This document shows, in pieces, positions 10,691-22,581 of a stretch of DNA of 64,000 nt. Origin of the DNA: Mastigias papua (taxonomy: Eukaryota; Cnidaria; Scyphozoa; Rhizostomeae; Mastigiidae). The stretch is taken from the NCBI GenBank assembly GCA_964019165.1, contig OZ025280.1, forward strand, positions 14,068,428 through 14,132,427, read 5' to 3'. A program made the position numbers and the translations under genes. Each line of letters begins with the position of its first letter. The stretch's first letter is position 1. Below the pieces are notes generated by a model. The model was given only the letters and a program-made list of their open reading frames with translations. It searched no databases and was not told the origin of the DNA.

Positions 10691-12502
10691 TCACAATCTG
10701 TCCTTTCTCTTCTTCCTTTCCCTTCTGACTTTCCATAATGAATCGGATCCAATCAAAACATCAACACAAAGTGTATCTTCAGTTCTACATACATCTGAAA
10801 ACCAAATCTCATTAAGATGAGGGTATTTCTTCTTAGCAATTTCTGCATGACAGTTAGACATATTAGCAATATCTTCCACTACAAAACATTCTTCCTTGAC
10901 ACATTTATCTCCTGACAAAGACTACAGCAATATTTCTACAATATCCCTCATTCTATATTCTGCTTCCACACTCCCAAATGGCTTTATTCCCAGCTTTTCA
11001 CTTCTCACTGGCCTCAGTCCTAGCCTACTTACCACCTTGGCAGAAATAAATGATCTATGACTACCTGTGTCAAAAAGTATTCACACTTTACTCTCTTTTT
11101 TAGCATTCACTTTTGCCAAGGCAGTTTGCAAGGCCACGCTGTCCCCAGATCCTGTGCTTCCCACCCATGAAGGTGCAGTAGCATTAAGCACTGAAGTATT
11201 AGGCGCATGCTTAGCTTCCTGTTGGCGTGATTGCTGCGCTTGCGATTTGTTAGCCCTTGGAAAACATGCAGTACAAATGGACACATGGTGTCTCCCCCTA
11301 TAACGCTTGCAAGATAATTTAGATCTACATTCAAACGCACGGTGTTTTGCATTCAAGCACACAAAACATCTCGTCTGTCTAATAAGGATACATTTTCTCT
11401 CTGATAAGTCCTTAACATCACTACAGTCCTCTGGAGTGTGCTCTTTTAGACAGTAGACGCATTTGCCTCTGAAAACTTTCCCACCACTTACAAACAGGGA
11501 ACTTGCAGTAGTTGTATCTGTATCTTCTCTCCTGGGCCTTGTACCCTTCTCTTGCCCAACATGCTTCAGCAAAGATCCATAGCTTTCCCTAATCTCTAGC
11601 TCTTTGCTAAATGCTTTGAGTAGATCATCGAGTCCCCAATTGACTTGTCTTTTCTCTGTTCCTCTTATCATATTGAATCAACTTGCGTCCGGGATCTTTT
11701 CCATTAACATCAGCACAAAACTTGTGGAATAGGTGTTTTGATCAACATCTAGTGCCTCCAATCCACAATAGTGAGTCTCGATCTGATCGTGTAAGGAGTG
11801 TGATCTTGCAGTGTTTCTTTCGCTGTACACTGAAGGTAAGTATGCTAGCTGAGTAATATGTGCTCGTTGAATGACTACTGGGTCACCATATCTATCTTGC
11901 AGTACCTTGATAGCCGTTTCATAGTTGTTAGACGTCAGTGGTAAGCCTGCCACAACACTTCTAGCCAGTTCTTCCAAAAGACTTCGTAAATATGTAAATG
12001 TGTCGGCATTTGCAAGATTGTTGTTCTCGTGTACCGTGCTCGAATACCCGTCCCAAAATTCTTGCCAGCAGTGAGGGTGTCCTCCAAATGTAGTGAGCTC
12101 TAATTTAGGCAGTCTAATGTTCACTCCATTTCCCGCTGAACTCCCAGCCGATGACACAAAAGTATTGCTTGCCAATGAACTATTCAAAATCTGTTGAGGC
12201 TTGCTCTTCTCCAACGCATCTTCAATCGTAAGCAATGCCCTCAATATCCTTTCCTTGTACTTGCTCGCTTCTTCCATCTTTTTATCAACCTCATCGTCGT
12301 TGTCTTCATCATAAAGTACTTCCAAACTTTTGTTATCACATTCCTTTAACTCATTCTGTTCATCTTCCATTTCTCTCTGGAAATGTTTTAACATTACAAC
12401 ATCAATAGCTCCCGCGCCCTTTGATACCAAGTCCTTGACTTTTCCCACTAGCTTCGTGACATTCCGTCTATGCGATGCTCTCTTTTTCTTTGCCTTTTCC
12501 AT
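10691..12502 (-). pseudogene. BEL/Pao Gag-protease polyprotein
   Basis: A single minus-strand frame from ATG at 12502 runs to 10691, broken by in-frame stops at 11678-11680, 11081-11083 and about 10919. The N-terminus has a Lys/Glu-rich coiled region. Then comes LPKLELTTFGGHPHCWQEFW and NYETAIKVLQDRYGDP, the Gag (DUF1759-like) signature of BEL/Pao elements. A Cys/His-rich zinc region follows (CVYCLKEHTPEDC, CFVCLNAKHRAFEC). Next is a retropepsin-like start, ILFDTGSHRSFIS (around 11075-11035), and a distal VDVLIGSDSLW, as in DUF1758-type proteases. Reverse transcriptase would follow but is deleted. Confidence 0.88.
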
Positions 12503-12540
12503 TTCTGCCCGTACAGTGAAATCTGGCTCGGTGGACCAAA

Positions 12541-12912
12541 TGTTGGAGATTACACTCTCCTGTCTTGCTAGTTCTTAGCTTTAACTATATGCACAGAAAT
12601 AGTCGAAGAAAGACGATGTAGTTAATTAGCAATCATTTCATATCATTGTATCGTCTCTAAGTCTAACTCTAACTCTCACTCCAACCCTACTGTAACTGTA
12701 ACATATTCAACTGATTATAAAATATCTATGTGATTTAATTACGGCGGTGTCTGCCTGACCTACAGAGAAACCCTCTGTGACGGTACCTCCTACAAGGTTA
12801 TGGCGCTACTACCCTGGAGGTTCTAAGTGTACTGCAATTTGCCTATAAATCAATAAATTACATAATAACTACAGCTGCTTCTGTACGTCGCTCGCCGCTG
12901 GGTTTTCTAATA
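12541..12912 (-). repeat. BEL/Pao 5' LTR
   Basis: Same 372 bp as 10180-10551 with scattered substitutions. Lies just upstream (minus strand) of the primer-binding-like TGGTCCACCGAGCC. Confidence 0.92.
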
Positions 12913-14826
12913 GTTAGGATACAAATCAAAAAAGTATTGAACTTGGGCCCATTTTGAGTTAATGCGATCTGGAACATTTACCCATACAGCATTGCAAATC
13001 ACCGGATTATTCAATGGAAATTTTGTTTTCATATACTGAAGAGACAGCTTGAAATAGTAATGAACAGCATCATGAAAGTCTTTATATTGTTGGTCAGATA
13101 TATCACCTTCATCTAATAATTTCTTCAATGTTCTTTTTGTCAGTACTCCAAGATAGATATCTTCAGTTTCCATGAAATTTTCAGAGTCATTTAAATCGAT
13201 TTCAGAAACATTAGTGATACACTTGACTTTGCTTGGGTGCATAATACGTTTAGCCAGCTTTTTCCCAAGGCTTTCCATAGTAGGTTTCAGAATATGACTT
13301 GTGGGTTCCTCTCTCTGCAGAAGTTGATTGAAATGTGTAAAGAGTGGTAATGCAGAACTGAGGAAGAGCATGGCTGGTTCCAATAGATGATTTCTAAATT
13401 TTTTATTCAGGCGTTGAAATCTTTCATCAGGGAAGTTCTCACTTAGGAAGTAAGAGTTGAGGCTAGTGTATTTCAACGTTGCTCTTGATATACATATTTC
13501 TAAAGATAACCACCTAACAGACAAATGCTTTAAAACGCCTTGGTATTCTTGATCACAAAACTCATACAATTCTTTAAGTTTACCCTTTCGCTTGGTGCTT
13601 TTATCGAACCAATAGAATAAGTCTACCATACCATTTTCTATCTTGAGCCCAATATATTCACTAAATGCATCATGGGACTTACTTGCAGCTATGTGGGCAA
13701 GATGACAGGGACAGCCTGCAATAAAAACAGTTTGACTCTTTTCCAGACATCTTGAAGCAATGGACTTGTTTTTCCCAATCATAGTATTTGTGTTGTCCAC
13801 GCTCAAGCTTACACAATTTTCCCAAGGAATTCGATTGTTCTCAAAACCTTCCTCAATAGCAGTATATATACCTTCTGCAGTGGCACTGCCCACACCTGAT
13901 GTTAAACACATATCCAGAAAATGCGTTGTCACTGTTCTGGACCTATAAACATCAAACATTTTGACACAAATGGGATTCATCTTCTCTATACCTGTGTCAT
14001 TTGAGCCATCTGTGCCCACTGAGTATGGATGGACTTTGCAAAGTTCTACTATATAATTCTGACAGTGTGGTGCAAGTGATTTATTCAGAATAGCTGTGGT
14101 TTTTGTTCTACGTGCAGCATATTGTTTAGCTATCTTGCTATCTGGAAAAACTTCCTTGAACAGTGAAGAAAGATGATCAGCAGTTAACAAAGAAATGTTG
14201 TGTTGAACAAAAAATAATGTCATCATGACCTCTGCATTTACTATTTGCTCATCAAATTTTGAATCGTTACTTTTCAAGAAGCCCTTCATTGAAGATTGGC
14301 TTTGTGAAGATTCACCATTAGCTTTATGCGAGTCCTTTTTACAATGGTCTGAAACATCCTTTACTCCTTAATGATCGCAAGACAACGTCGTACCACAAGG
14401 ACTGGAGTAAAAGGTTTAAGGATCACTTGAAACTGCTCGAACAGGGTATTCTTTGGTCCACCTTTGACTAAATTTGCTCTTGTAGAACTGTCGCTTTGTT
14501 GCCATGTTTTCTTACACTTATAACATGAGTCCCCTTTGTTTCCCACTGCCACCTTAACATTCAATTCAATGAAAACGCTTCACAAGAGCACAGGGGTACA
14601 AACCGCAGATAAGAAGAAAACCAGTATCGCAGAACAGTTCTGTGAGCTAAATATGCAGATACACTAGCATGTGTTCTTTAAAGATGGCAAGTTGGGAGAC
14701 ACTGCTTGATTTTTTTGATTTATGACTTTACAGTGAGAATTTCCTGACCAACCGTGAGATCGTGGGATTTCTTTAAAAACCGTGGGTCCCACAGCAAAAC
14801 CGTGGTACTTGGCAGGTATGCTACAG

Positions 14827-15820
14827 TTTGCCACTTCTTTTGAGGACCATAGCCAATACCATCCCCAGTACGTCCATGCCTGACAGTGGGACAAGAAGTA
14901 TATCAACCAATGGACTATCACACGACGATGATGAAATGTAAGTCTTGAAAATACTGTTTGATTTATTGATTCTCCAATTGCAAAGATTATATATTCATTT
15001 CTTCCCACAAGAATTCCCTGTTTAATTCTAACCTGTATTCAATGACTCATTCCATTTTGCAGATAGCAACAGCCTTCATAACTCCTCTGTTCAAGATGTC
15101 TAGAACGAAGATCTAACATGAGAGATGAGGTGTAAGAGACGCTTGGGTATTATTACTTAGTGATATGTACTTTGAACACAACTCAATTCTGTCAGACCAT
15201 CTGAGAGGCATGTTAACTACAGCGGAGAACTGGAGCGGCAGACCATATTATCCTGTGGTTGCATGGTTGGAAACTCGGTAGTAAAGCATAAGTGCTTTAC
15301 TTACATAGACGGGGTATGTCTAAGAGTATAGTTATTTTGATTTAATATACACTGCTTCCTGTGTGACACTTACTGACTCAATTCTGAGCTTGAAGTACTC
15401 TATGCTATGAGTAGTAGAGATAGGATTCCACATTTATTTGAAAAAGTAAACGAACCTAGCGTAGGTGAAGTTTGATTGTATGTCTGTAAGTCATCGGCCG
15501 CAACTGAAGGAGCTGTGCAAGATAGTGTTCCGCAACGCAGGCTAAGCAGTCTTTAGAACTAATACAAATGGATCAATGCTTTTACAAAGTGAAAAAGAAA
15601 GGGTAGGGAAAAATATGAGAAACTGGCAGGGTGCACAGCTCCTCTGGTCGTGGCGGATGACTTACAGAAGTACAATCATACTTCACCTACAGGTAGGGTC
15701 ATTTAAGGTGTCAAGTCTATTACGTTATCGGCCCAGTTCCCTAGGGAGCTGTACGAGACTTAGTCAGCATTGATACATTTGTATATATGGAAAAAAGTGC
15801 AAAGCAGTTTTTCATGACAT
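14827..15820. other. Non-coding stretch with an imperfect inverted repeat
   Basis: No supported ORF. Arms of about 60-65 bp at 15462-15528 and 15628-15695 are imperfect reverse complements, sharing GTAGGTGAAGT, TCTGTAAGTCATC and GGAGCTGTGCA. A third, weaker direct copy of the GGAGCTGTGCA part lies near 15724-15765. This may be a MITE or a structured remnant; nothing decides it. Confidence 0.5.
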
Positions 15821-15822
15821 TA

Positions 15823-16616
15823 TTATCTTACCTTCTGTATATTCTTTGAAATGTCATCATCATTTATGCCAAGCTCTTCAAGCTGTTCTCTAGATTTGTC
15901 AACACCCAATAAAACTCGTGCCACTATCCTGTCCCACTCAGAATCTAGAGTATCCAAAATTGAATGTATCAAGCACTTGTCTAATTTCAACCTTGGTAAA
16001 AGTCTTGTACGAAATGGCAGTGAAACAAGATGCAAAAACCTCTCCATATCAAAGTTGTCAGGACGAATTACGATCAAACGACTGTTTGTTTCTTGAAGTG
16101 TGACAACATAAATGCAAAGTCCTCAATCATTGTGCAGTAATGAATACAGAAATTTTTCCCTATCTGTGTTAAGATACGGCAGTTGAATATGGCGATAAAA
16201 TGAATAGAAAACATCAATAGCTTCTTCGAATTGCAAAAATGAAGTATTGCATTCTTTCCCATCAACACCAACTGTGTCTCCAATCAGTTGATCCCAAACT
16301 TCTCGTAGGCCAAGAAGCCGGTCACGATGATTTTCTCTTCTCGCTCCTGCCTTGCTGATTACTTTATCCACCTTCCTTCTGTTCTCCAAAACTGACCATG
16401 TCTGCTGTGATTTTACTACTGTTTCTGAGTATCTGGAGTTTGAAATACTTCTTTTCCCTTGTCATTTCTTCCTCTTAAGGCATCAGGATCATCCCGTTTC
16501 CTTCCCACCTGAGCAACACCAGCAGCCATTTTTGAAACAAGTAATCTCCACAGACACCACAGAAACTTCCTCCACATCTCCACATGACTGTCGATAGAGA
16601 GGCCACCTCTCCTCAA
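15823..16616 (-). pseudogene. Unidentified spliced ORF divergent from the SAM-domain gene
   Basis: Minus-strand coding potential runs from 16616 (a later in-frame ATG reads MAAGVAQVGRKRDD) and, after a frameshift near 16410, continues in one frame from about 16404 to 15826 with one TGA at 16123-16125. The downstream part reads REVWDQLIGDTVGVDGKE, FEEAIDVFYSFYRHIQLPYL and LDTLDSEWDRIVARVLLG. It ends in CAGAAG followed by GTAAGA, a strong splice donor at about 15828, so a further exon is expected to the left but was not found. I do not recognise the family. Only about 43 bp separate its 5' end from the ATG of the SAM gene, suggesting a shared promoter. Confidence 0.5.
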
Positions 16617-16659
16617 TTCAATTCAATTCACTTCAATTCAACATTACTTCACCTTCAAT

Positions 16660-17629
16660 GTGAACATGGCCGTTGTTAGCAAAAGGTTTGATTCCTGGTT
16701 GAGTTCAACAAATTTACGAGAGTATGCTGACCGTCTTAAACAGAATGGGTTTGATGACATTGATTTATTGAAGCAACTGGATCATGAGGAAATCGAAGAT
16801 ATGATTTTGCTGATTGGGATGGAAAAGAAAGGCCACATCTTGAAGCTGAAGAAATGTTTGATGGGCCTAAAGGCTCCGTTAAAGCAGCCTGGCCCATCTG
16901 CTGCCTCATCATCACAAGACAGAGGCAACATAAAGCAGACAATGATTAGTTTTTCGAAAGAACGACAGTTATGTTTGCAGCCATCCACTATAGAGGAAAA
17001 GCCAGCATGGGAGAAGTATTTATATCCTTACATGACATGTTACAAGCACACATGCGAAAATTGATAAACTCTTGGATAACCTGAAGGAAAGACATTTGCA
17101 ATTATATGATAAAGAAGAAATGCAGCTCAAACGCTGGGCCAGTAATGAATCAAACATAATCCAGGGCTTTTTAACATCATTGCGTGATCTCCAAACTAAA
17201 GGTATTGCATATGAGAATAACCTTCATTATGTTGTAAAGATTCTTCAAAGGAGAGTTGATAAAACATCGGTCAAAGATTTTGATATTGCAAGGAAACAAA
17301 GGAGACAAAGAGATCAGAAAAGCAAAGAAAAGAAAAAGAAGAGAGTTACACTTGTAAGAAGTGTACGAGTGTTCTTGGCAGGGAAGAATCTCTCATTGGA
17401 TGAAAGTGACAAAATTTGCCCCAATTCATATGGCAAGAAAGGAAGCTGTACTGTCACTGAAAAGTATTTGGGTAAAGAAGATAAAGATAGTGCAAACATT
17501 ATGTCATATCGTAACATGATTGGTGGATTGGCATATGATTCTGATGATGATATTCCTGCAGCTAATACTGATGAAATGGACTCAATGTCAGAGGATCTTT
17601 CTGTCAGAGATTTCAGTGATGATAACTGA
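16660..17629 (+). pseudogene. Intronless SAM-domain protein with acidic tail
   Basis: ATG at 16660 or 16666 opens a protein starting RFDSWLSSTNLREYADRL, DIDLLKQLDHEEIEDMILL and MEKKGHILKLKKCL, a clear SAM (sterile alpha motif) helical bundle at about residues 8-68. SAM domains mediate protein-protein or RNA contacts. A frameshift near 17030-17060 separates it from the continuation LDNLKERHLQLYDKEEMQLK, a helical segment, a long basic run (RKQRRQRDQKSKEKKKKR) and a Ser/Asp-rich tail (YDSDDDIPAANTDEMDSMSE) ending at the TGA at 17629. The product would be about 320 residues. It could be a host gene, a processed copy, or cargo of an unrecognised transposon. No transposase signature is seen. Confidence 0.6.
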
Positions 17630-18875
17630 GAACTGACTATCAAACTGCATTGCTTTTTTTATTTTGATTTGTACTATGAAAAATGTATACCCAACATTTT
17701 GATACAAAGAAATTTGTTTTACCCAACCGTTTTAGTGTGCAAAATTTTGTCTACCCAACTACTTTCTCTTCAGTACCAACCCCTGCCTAAATAATGAACG
17801 GTCCCTAAACAGTGTACAATAGTAACTATGTCTTGCTTATCAGGCAACCACTAAAGGTACTACTAGAATGTGTCAACTCCACTACTGTGGTTGTTTTGAC
17901 ACTTGCACTCAGTCATCTGTTGCTGAGGGGCCATTGCTTTAAGAATGACAAGTTGTTTTCTTTTTGCAGACCAACAGCATGGTAGGAGGAGGGAGTACAG
18001 TAGATCTGGAAGAGTCTATGAAGATGACTACAGTTTGGAGGGAAGGGAAGGGGACAAATGTGGTCAGCAACTTACCCACAGATAGCGAAGTATAGTTAGG
18101 TTTATTGTGATACAGGAGATCTTGTTGTAGATGATGCTGGTAGCTTAGATGTCTTCCCGCCAATTGAACAGCTGACAGTAATGATCGCTCAGCTTGAACA
18201 AGTGAGGAAGATAATGCGCATGAGCATGTTGTTCTGTTAAACAAACCATAGTTAGATAGAGCCCAACTGAGAAACCTGCTTGTGCTGCATGATATGAGAG
18301 CTATTAAATACCACGTTGACAAAAAGAATCAATGGTTCTGTAAAAGTAATGATTATATTTACCAGGCAGATTGCATCACAGGTCTAGACTCAGCCCTACC
18401 ATCACCTTTTAGAAGCATGCTGTTTGATACAAGTGAGGATTATTTTTGGTAGGATTTGCAAGTAAAAACATGTGAAATCAAATGGTTACCGGTAGTCACT
18501 GGCTATCTGATTTAATAATTTATCGAATAACAGAGTTGCTAACTGAATCTGATTCACACATATATGTCTTTTACTACAACTTTATCACTAATACAAATGA
18601 TGTTGTTGAACGACTTTGTGTCCAGCACCCAGCTGCGATGCCAAACATAATCCTACTTGCAATAAATGTAGCTTCATGTCTGCTTCGCATATATGCAGAA
18701 TGTCAACAATAAGGTCAACGTGCCTAGCTGCATCCTCAGATGAGAGCTTTCTCTCCTTGACAGGATCACTTGACCAGGTTAAGGGTTACGAGTATTTGAG
18801 ACACATATCGAGTTAAAATGATTTCCAATGTTTGGTAGTTTTTCAGTGGCTCTTACATAATACATTGACATATCT

Positions 18876-19589
18876 ATGATACGATGTGCAGAGATTGTCA
18901 ATGAAACTGACAACCTGCAACAAGGAAGCACAAGCACACCACCACCAACACCAATGCCTGGTCAGGCAAGCATTAGGTGTAATGCACCCGATAAGTCGTC
19001 AAACAAAACTGGAAATCAACAACTTCCAGATCAAAATGCAGATAAGTACACACCTTGTCATCCCTCATCACATAGTGTCTTGAACAGTCCTCCAGGATCT
19101 AGAAGAACTAACTTTCATAGATTGATTGATTCGTACTATTCTAGTGGCGGTAGGAAGTGCAATCTAGGCTACCAGCATTACCACTGTACATTATGCCCCC
19201 TGTGGCGGCATTTTACGTCCTTATATCTTATCAATCGGCACATTCAACAAACTCATGTGAACCCCAGCAGAACTATTGACTATGACGGATATCGTATATT
19301 ACCTTGCAAACAAAAGCATGCTACTTGCCAATACTGCGGATCTAGTAGGTACCACTATCATTGCCCTTTTCACAATAAGACTGTGTTGCATAAGAGCTTT
19401 TTTATAAAGCATATGACAGTTCACACCTGCAAGGTAAACGCAGTGAAACCATTCCCACAAGCAACTACTAATCCCAAACATATTAGTGACGAGGATTTAC
19501 CTAAGTTAGCAAAAACACCTGACATTGTGCAAAAATCAAAAGGGTGGCATTGGATACCCAGTTCATGTGCAAAAAGTTATACACTGTAG
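18876..19589 (+). pseudogene. KDZ-like element copy A: zinc-finger N-terminal segment
   Basis: A 237-codon frame. After a low-complexity Thr/Pro/Asn start it has HYHCTLCPLWRHFTSLYLINRH followed by QQTH, a C2H2-type finger. A second finger-like unit (YHYHCPFHNKTVLHKSFF, then IKHMTVH) has its second Cys replaced by His (CPFH here, CPLC in copy B). Such fingers precede the Cys-cluster region in HMGXB3-like, KDZ-associated proteins and probably bind DNA. The last codons run out of frame after a deletion that removed about 270 bp present in copy B. Confidence 0.6.
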
Positions 19590-20334
19590 TAACTTCATAT
19601 CAGTAGATTGTGGAGATCTCAAGTGCAAAATAGAAATGCAACTTGCATGTAGAGCAAACATGACAGGCCGCAAATGCAGACATTTACTTCAGGTAAATAA
19701 TGGAAATTATCCAGATCGTATAATTCTGCTTGATTCTAAAATTTGTGAATTAGGGGAAGAGAATCCTTTGAGACTTCTGACAGGTGAAACCATTACAAAG
19801 TGTATAGAACTAAACAAATAGGCTATACAGATAAATGCGATTACAAACTTAAAGGTCCTCTTCTCCTGTCAAAAACAGGCAAAGGTATTAACAATGAGTG
19901 GAGTATTACATGGCCACACACCTTTTATCAAGATATGCCCCGCTTGCTGGATGTGCTACAGATGTCAAGAATGTACTGATGGGGTGCATACTTTTGATGA
20001 TAGAGTCCTTATCTCACTAGATATGTGCTTATTTATAAGAGAAAATGTTAAAAACCATGTTGGTGTGGGAACTGTATGTCATATACTACAAGAATATTTA
20101 CACATAAAGCTCAAGCAGCAAACAGTCGTCAATGCATACATGCATTTCGTTGCATTAACTGGTCACAATTACGATTTTAATTGTGTCATTTGTGGCTTCC
20201 ATCCCCCTGAGCTGATCCCTGACTTAAATAGAGAAGTTGTATTCAAGTGCCACACACTTGGTGACAGTATACCTGACAGTGACGACAATACAGCTGACTA
20301 CGTGGACTGTAAGGAATTTTGGAGTAAAGTCTAA
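19525..20334 (+). pseudogene. KDZ-like element copy A: HMGXB3-type Cys-cluster region
   Basis: Two frames (19525-19821 and 19894-20334) give DCGDLKCKIEMQLACRANMT and CRHLLQV, then CPACWMCYRCQECTDGVHTF, LISLDMCLFIRENVKNHVGV and NCVICGFHPPELIPDLN. The spacing of paired cysteines and the LDMCL...HVGVGTV block match my knowledge of HMGXB3-like proteins, whose Cys clusters (CxC family) accompany KDZ transposases. A stop and frame change at 19819-19893 separates the halves; it occurs identically in copy B, so it could be an intron or an old shared lesion. Likely role: zinc-dependent DNA or chromatin binding by the transposase. Confidence 0.6.
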
Positions 20335-20493
20335 ACTAATGAGATTATTAGGTGATTTTGTCTTAATACACCTGCTGAATGTGAGGTCAAGCTGTGCATC
20401 TGCAACTGGTTGCCTGATATAGGTTAATTTGCAAGGTCAAGTAACTTACTTATAAGTACCAAACATAGGAAAATTTAGAAGGGAGCAGGAGAG

Positions 20494-21540
20494 TTGGAAG
20501 CAGGTTGTAAAGAATTACTGGAGGCACAATTATTAGAATTTATGCATAAAGCGACATTGATCGAAAGTAAACAAGTAGCAAGGAAAGTAGGCATCAGTGA
20601 CAGAGGCTCAAAATTGTACATAATAAATAGAATCAAAGGAGCACTTAATAGGAATACTGTACAATTCACTAAGGTATTTAAGAAGCTTTGGGGCTGCTCT
20701 GGTGGTTGGCTTACAATCACATGTACACATGGCATTATATATGGAGTTAAGGTTTTACTAAGATCTGAGCTACATAGACATACTAAGGAGCATGAAACAC
20801 ATATCAAATGCACTAATATGTGATATGGCACACATGGTTGCTATACAAGGGAACAAATTTCAAGATGACCTTTCCGTCCATTTGAAGATTGTGTTGCTCA
20901 CAGCACAGCTGAAAATAGTGAAATGGTTAAGGCCGAAGATCTACCTCTTTCTTTTCCATTCCTACAGGATAATGCACTGGTATAATCTAAAAGTAGGACC
21001 TCAAACTGCCACCCTGTGACAGGAGTAATGTAAGACTGTCACTCTTTGATATTTTCAACCAAGGACACACAATAAATGATACCAAAGCATTGCGCCATAT
21101 AGGTTGTGTTAAGGACCTTAGAGGAAGTGTAAATAGCCAAGCAGAAGAACAGCTACAGCGCTGCTTCAACAAGGAAGCATTTGTTGAATCAAATGACCCC
21201 TGTTAATCATACCTTTATGTTCCGTTCTGTCATAGAGCTGTGCAACAAAGCAAGAAATGTAAAACTTAGTGAAAAAATGAGGGCACAAATGAATGCAGAA
21301 TGGTCTTCGGATCCATTTGGTAGAGGTTATTTGTCTACACTTGATCAACACTCAAATATCTTTGATAATGTATGCAATGATTCGACGTCAATAGATTTAG
21401 AGTCTAAGTTGAGCCCATCCCTATTTAGTGATGAGGAGTTCAACTGTGATGATACTACTAAACCCGAGGTCAACTGTAATCCATTACCTGAAAGGATCCC
21501 TATAAATAAAACAGCGACAACCCAGTGTCAGTCTAAGTGA
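20494..21540 (+). pseudogene. KDZ-like element copy A: RNase H-like transposase core
   Basis: Frames at 20494-20823, about 21015-21205 and 21181-21540 give GCSGGWLTITCTHGIIYGVK, ALICDMAHMVAIQGN (D-containing block), SLFDIFNQGHTINDTKALRH, GSVNSQAEEQL (Glu block) and NQMTPVNHTFMFRSVIELCN. This order is as in HMGXB3-like/KDZ transposases. Two or more frameshifts break it, including a 17-bp shortfall near 20770 relative to copy B and one at about 21185. The tail (21405-21540) is Asp/Ser-rich. KDZ enzymes cut and paste DNA; this copy is dead. Confidence 0.6.
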
Positions 21541-21701
21541 CCGTAACAATGACTGTGATAGTGCGAATAGTAGTGAAAATGCAAATACTTGTGAAAATGT
21601 CATATCTGAGATTGACGCTAAACCAGTACCAGGAAGAAGCCCTACAAAAACAATGATAAGCCACTGTTGGTCATAGTGACTTTAAGTTTGACTGTACCAC
21701 T

Positions 21702-22280
21702 GTGAGTACTTCATTATGGATTAAAGACCTGGGCTTAACGTATGCAGATACGCAGTTAATAGAAGATGGTTATAATATCAATGCAGCAGTGATAAATGCA
21801 TCCTCCAAACTTATCAAACAAGAAAATGATTCAAGTGCGGGTGTACTTCCAAAAGCACCATCAGGTGGTTATAAAGGAAATGAGGACTTAGTTGTTCAAA
21901 TATTAAGGGCTAACAACGAGCATGGGGTAACAATGTCTAATGTTTTTACAGACTATGGTTATGTTTCTATTTATGATAGTGCTATAAGACTACACTATAG
22001 GCATAATACTAAGTAGATAAGGTACAATGTTTCTATTGAATTGGATGCATGCAATGTGAGAGCTCTTTCTGTGAATAAAATGACATTATTTGTTGAGTAC
22101 ACCTTACAAGTAAAGAAGGTCTCTGATGGTGGTATTGCTGCTATTATGCTATTATAGTAAAATCCGAGTAAGGTTCCTCTAGGACAGAGAGATGCTGATA
22201 GAGCAATGCTAGTTGGTGCACACATTCTTCAAAGGTATTTTGACGACAATGAAACATCTTCTGGTTGCAAAATGCTCTGA
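21702..22280 (+). pseudogene. KDZ-like element copy A: Ulp1-like protease remnant
   Basis: SLWIKDLGLTYADTQLIEDG and AAVINASSKLI match the entry segment of Ulp1/C48-like cysteine proteases found in such elements. HGVTMSNV keeps the His and VSIYDSA the Asp. A TAG at 22014 interrupts, then VSDGGIAAIM has Gly where the catalytic Cys is expected. A ~900-bp deletion follows, joining directly to the element's last coding piece (KVPLGQRDADRAMLVGA, about 22162-22280). Role in the element is unknown; related proteases cleave SUMO or ubiquitin-like tags. Confidence 0.55.
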
Positions 22281-22581
22281 AAATGAAAACACAGATAAAT
22301 CCAACTATTTCTAGTTATGCATGTTCAGTGACATATGTTTAGTTCCGCATGTCCAGTGATGCTGTGAAAGAGGGGCTTTGGGGGCTCAGTCACCCTTTCA
22401 TACATTATGAGAATGTCCATGGAAGGCAGAGCCCCCAACATGACTTGTATATAATCATGTATTCATAGTTGATTTTAATTATCAAGAGACACTGAACATT
22501 TGAACCATTACCACTCTGATTCAGCAAGTAGTATAAAAAATATCAAACTATTTGTTGTATATGTAGTCATATCATTGTAGA

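Larger units (their letters stand above)
10180..12912 (-). mobile_element. BEL/Pao LTR retrotransposon, internally deleted (Gag-protease only)
   Basis: Two 372-bp LTRs face the same way at 10180-10551 and 12541-12912 and differ at few positions. The 5-bp target duplication is GTTAG (10175-10179 and 12913-12917). In coding orientation (minus) a purine tract, GGAGGGGGGGGGGAG, abuts the 3' LTR at 10552, and a TGGTCCACCGAGCC primer site follows the 5' LTR at about 12538. Only ~2 kb of interior remains: Gag and protease are present, reverse transcriptase and integrase are gone, so it would need help from a complete relative. Confidence 0.9.
9696..14564 (-). pseudogene. hAT transposase split by a retroelement insertion
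   Basis: The main exon runs from 14289 to 12913. It shows FPDSKIAKQYAARRTKTT, a DGSNDTG block, SVDNTNTMIG and RWLSLE, as in the hAT/KIAA1586-like transposases. The C-terminal part resumes at 10174 and ends with IPHSNAELERLFSIVKKNKS (hAT dimerisation region) at 9929-9860. The reading frame is continuous between the two parts if the BEL insert and one GTTAG copy are disregarded. Two additional lesions are visible: a frameshift near 9940-9950 and another near 14345, upstream of which a Cys-containing N-terminal segment (14361-14564, CYKCKKTW) probably belongs to the same protein. hAT transposases excise DNA with hairpin intermediates; this one cannot be functional as it stands. Confidence 0.85.
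9483..14820 (-). mobile_element. hAT-type DNA transposon, interrupted by a BEL/Pao derivative
   Basis: The ends are CAGACCTGCCACGT on the left and, in reverse complement, CATACCTGCCAAGT on the right, flanked by CTACAG at 9477-9482 and 14821-14826. hAT elements make 8-bp duplications, so the 6-bp match is short of ideal, perhaps through mutation of the two outer bases. Subterminal AAACCGTGAGAT or ACCGTGG-type repeats occur at both ends (near 9510-9580 and 14750-14815). Almost the whole interior is the minus-strand transposase gene plus the retroelement at 10180-12912. Confidence 0.7.

Noticed and set aside
12330..12578. Plus-strand ORF antisense to the BEL Gag
   Set aside because: Shadow of the Gag frame, crossing the LTR border.
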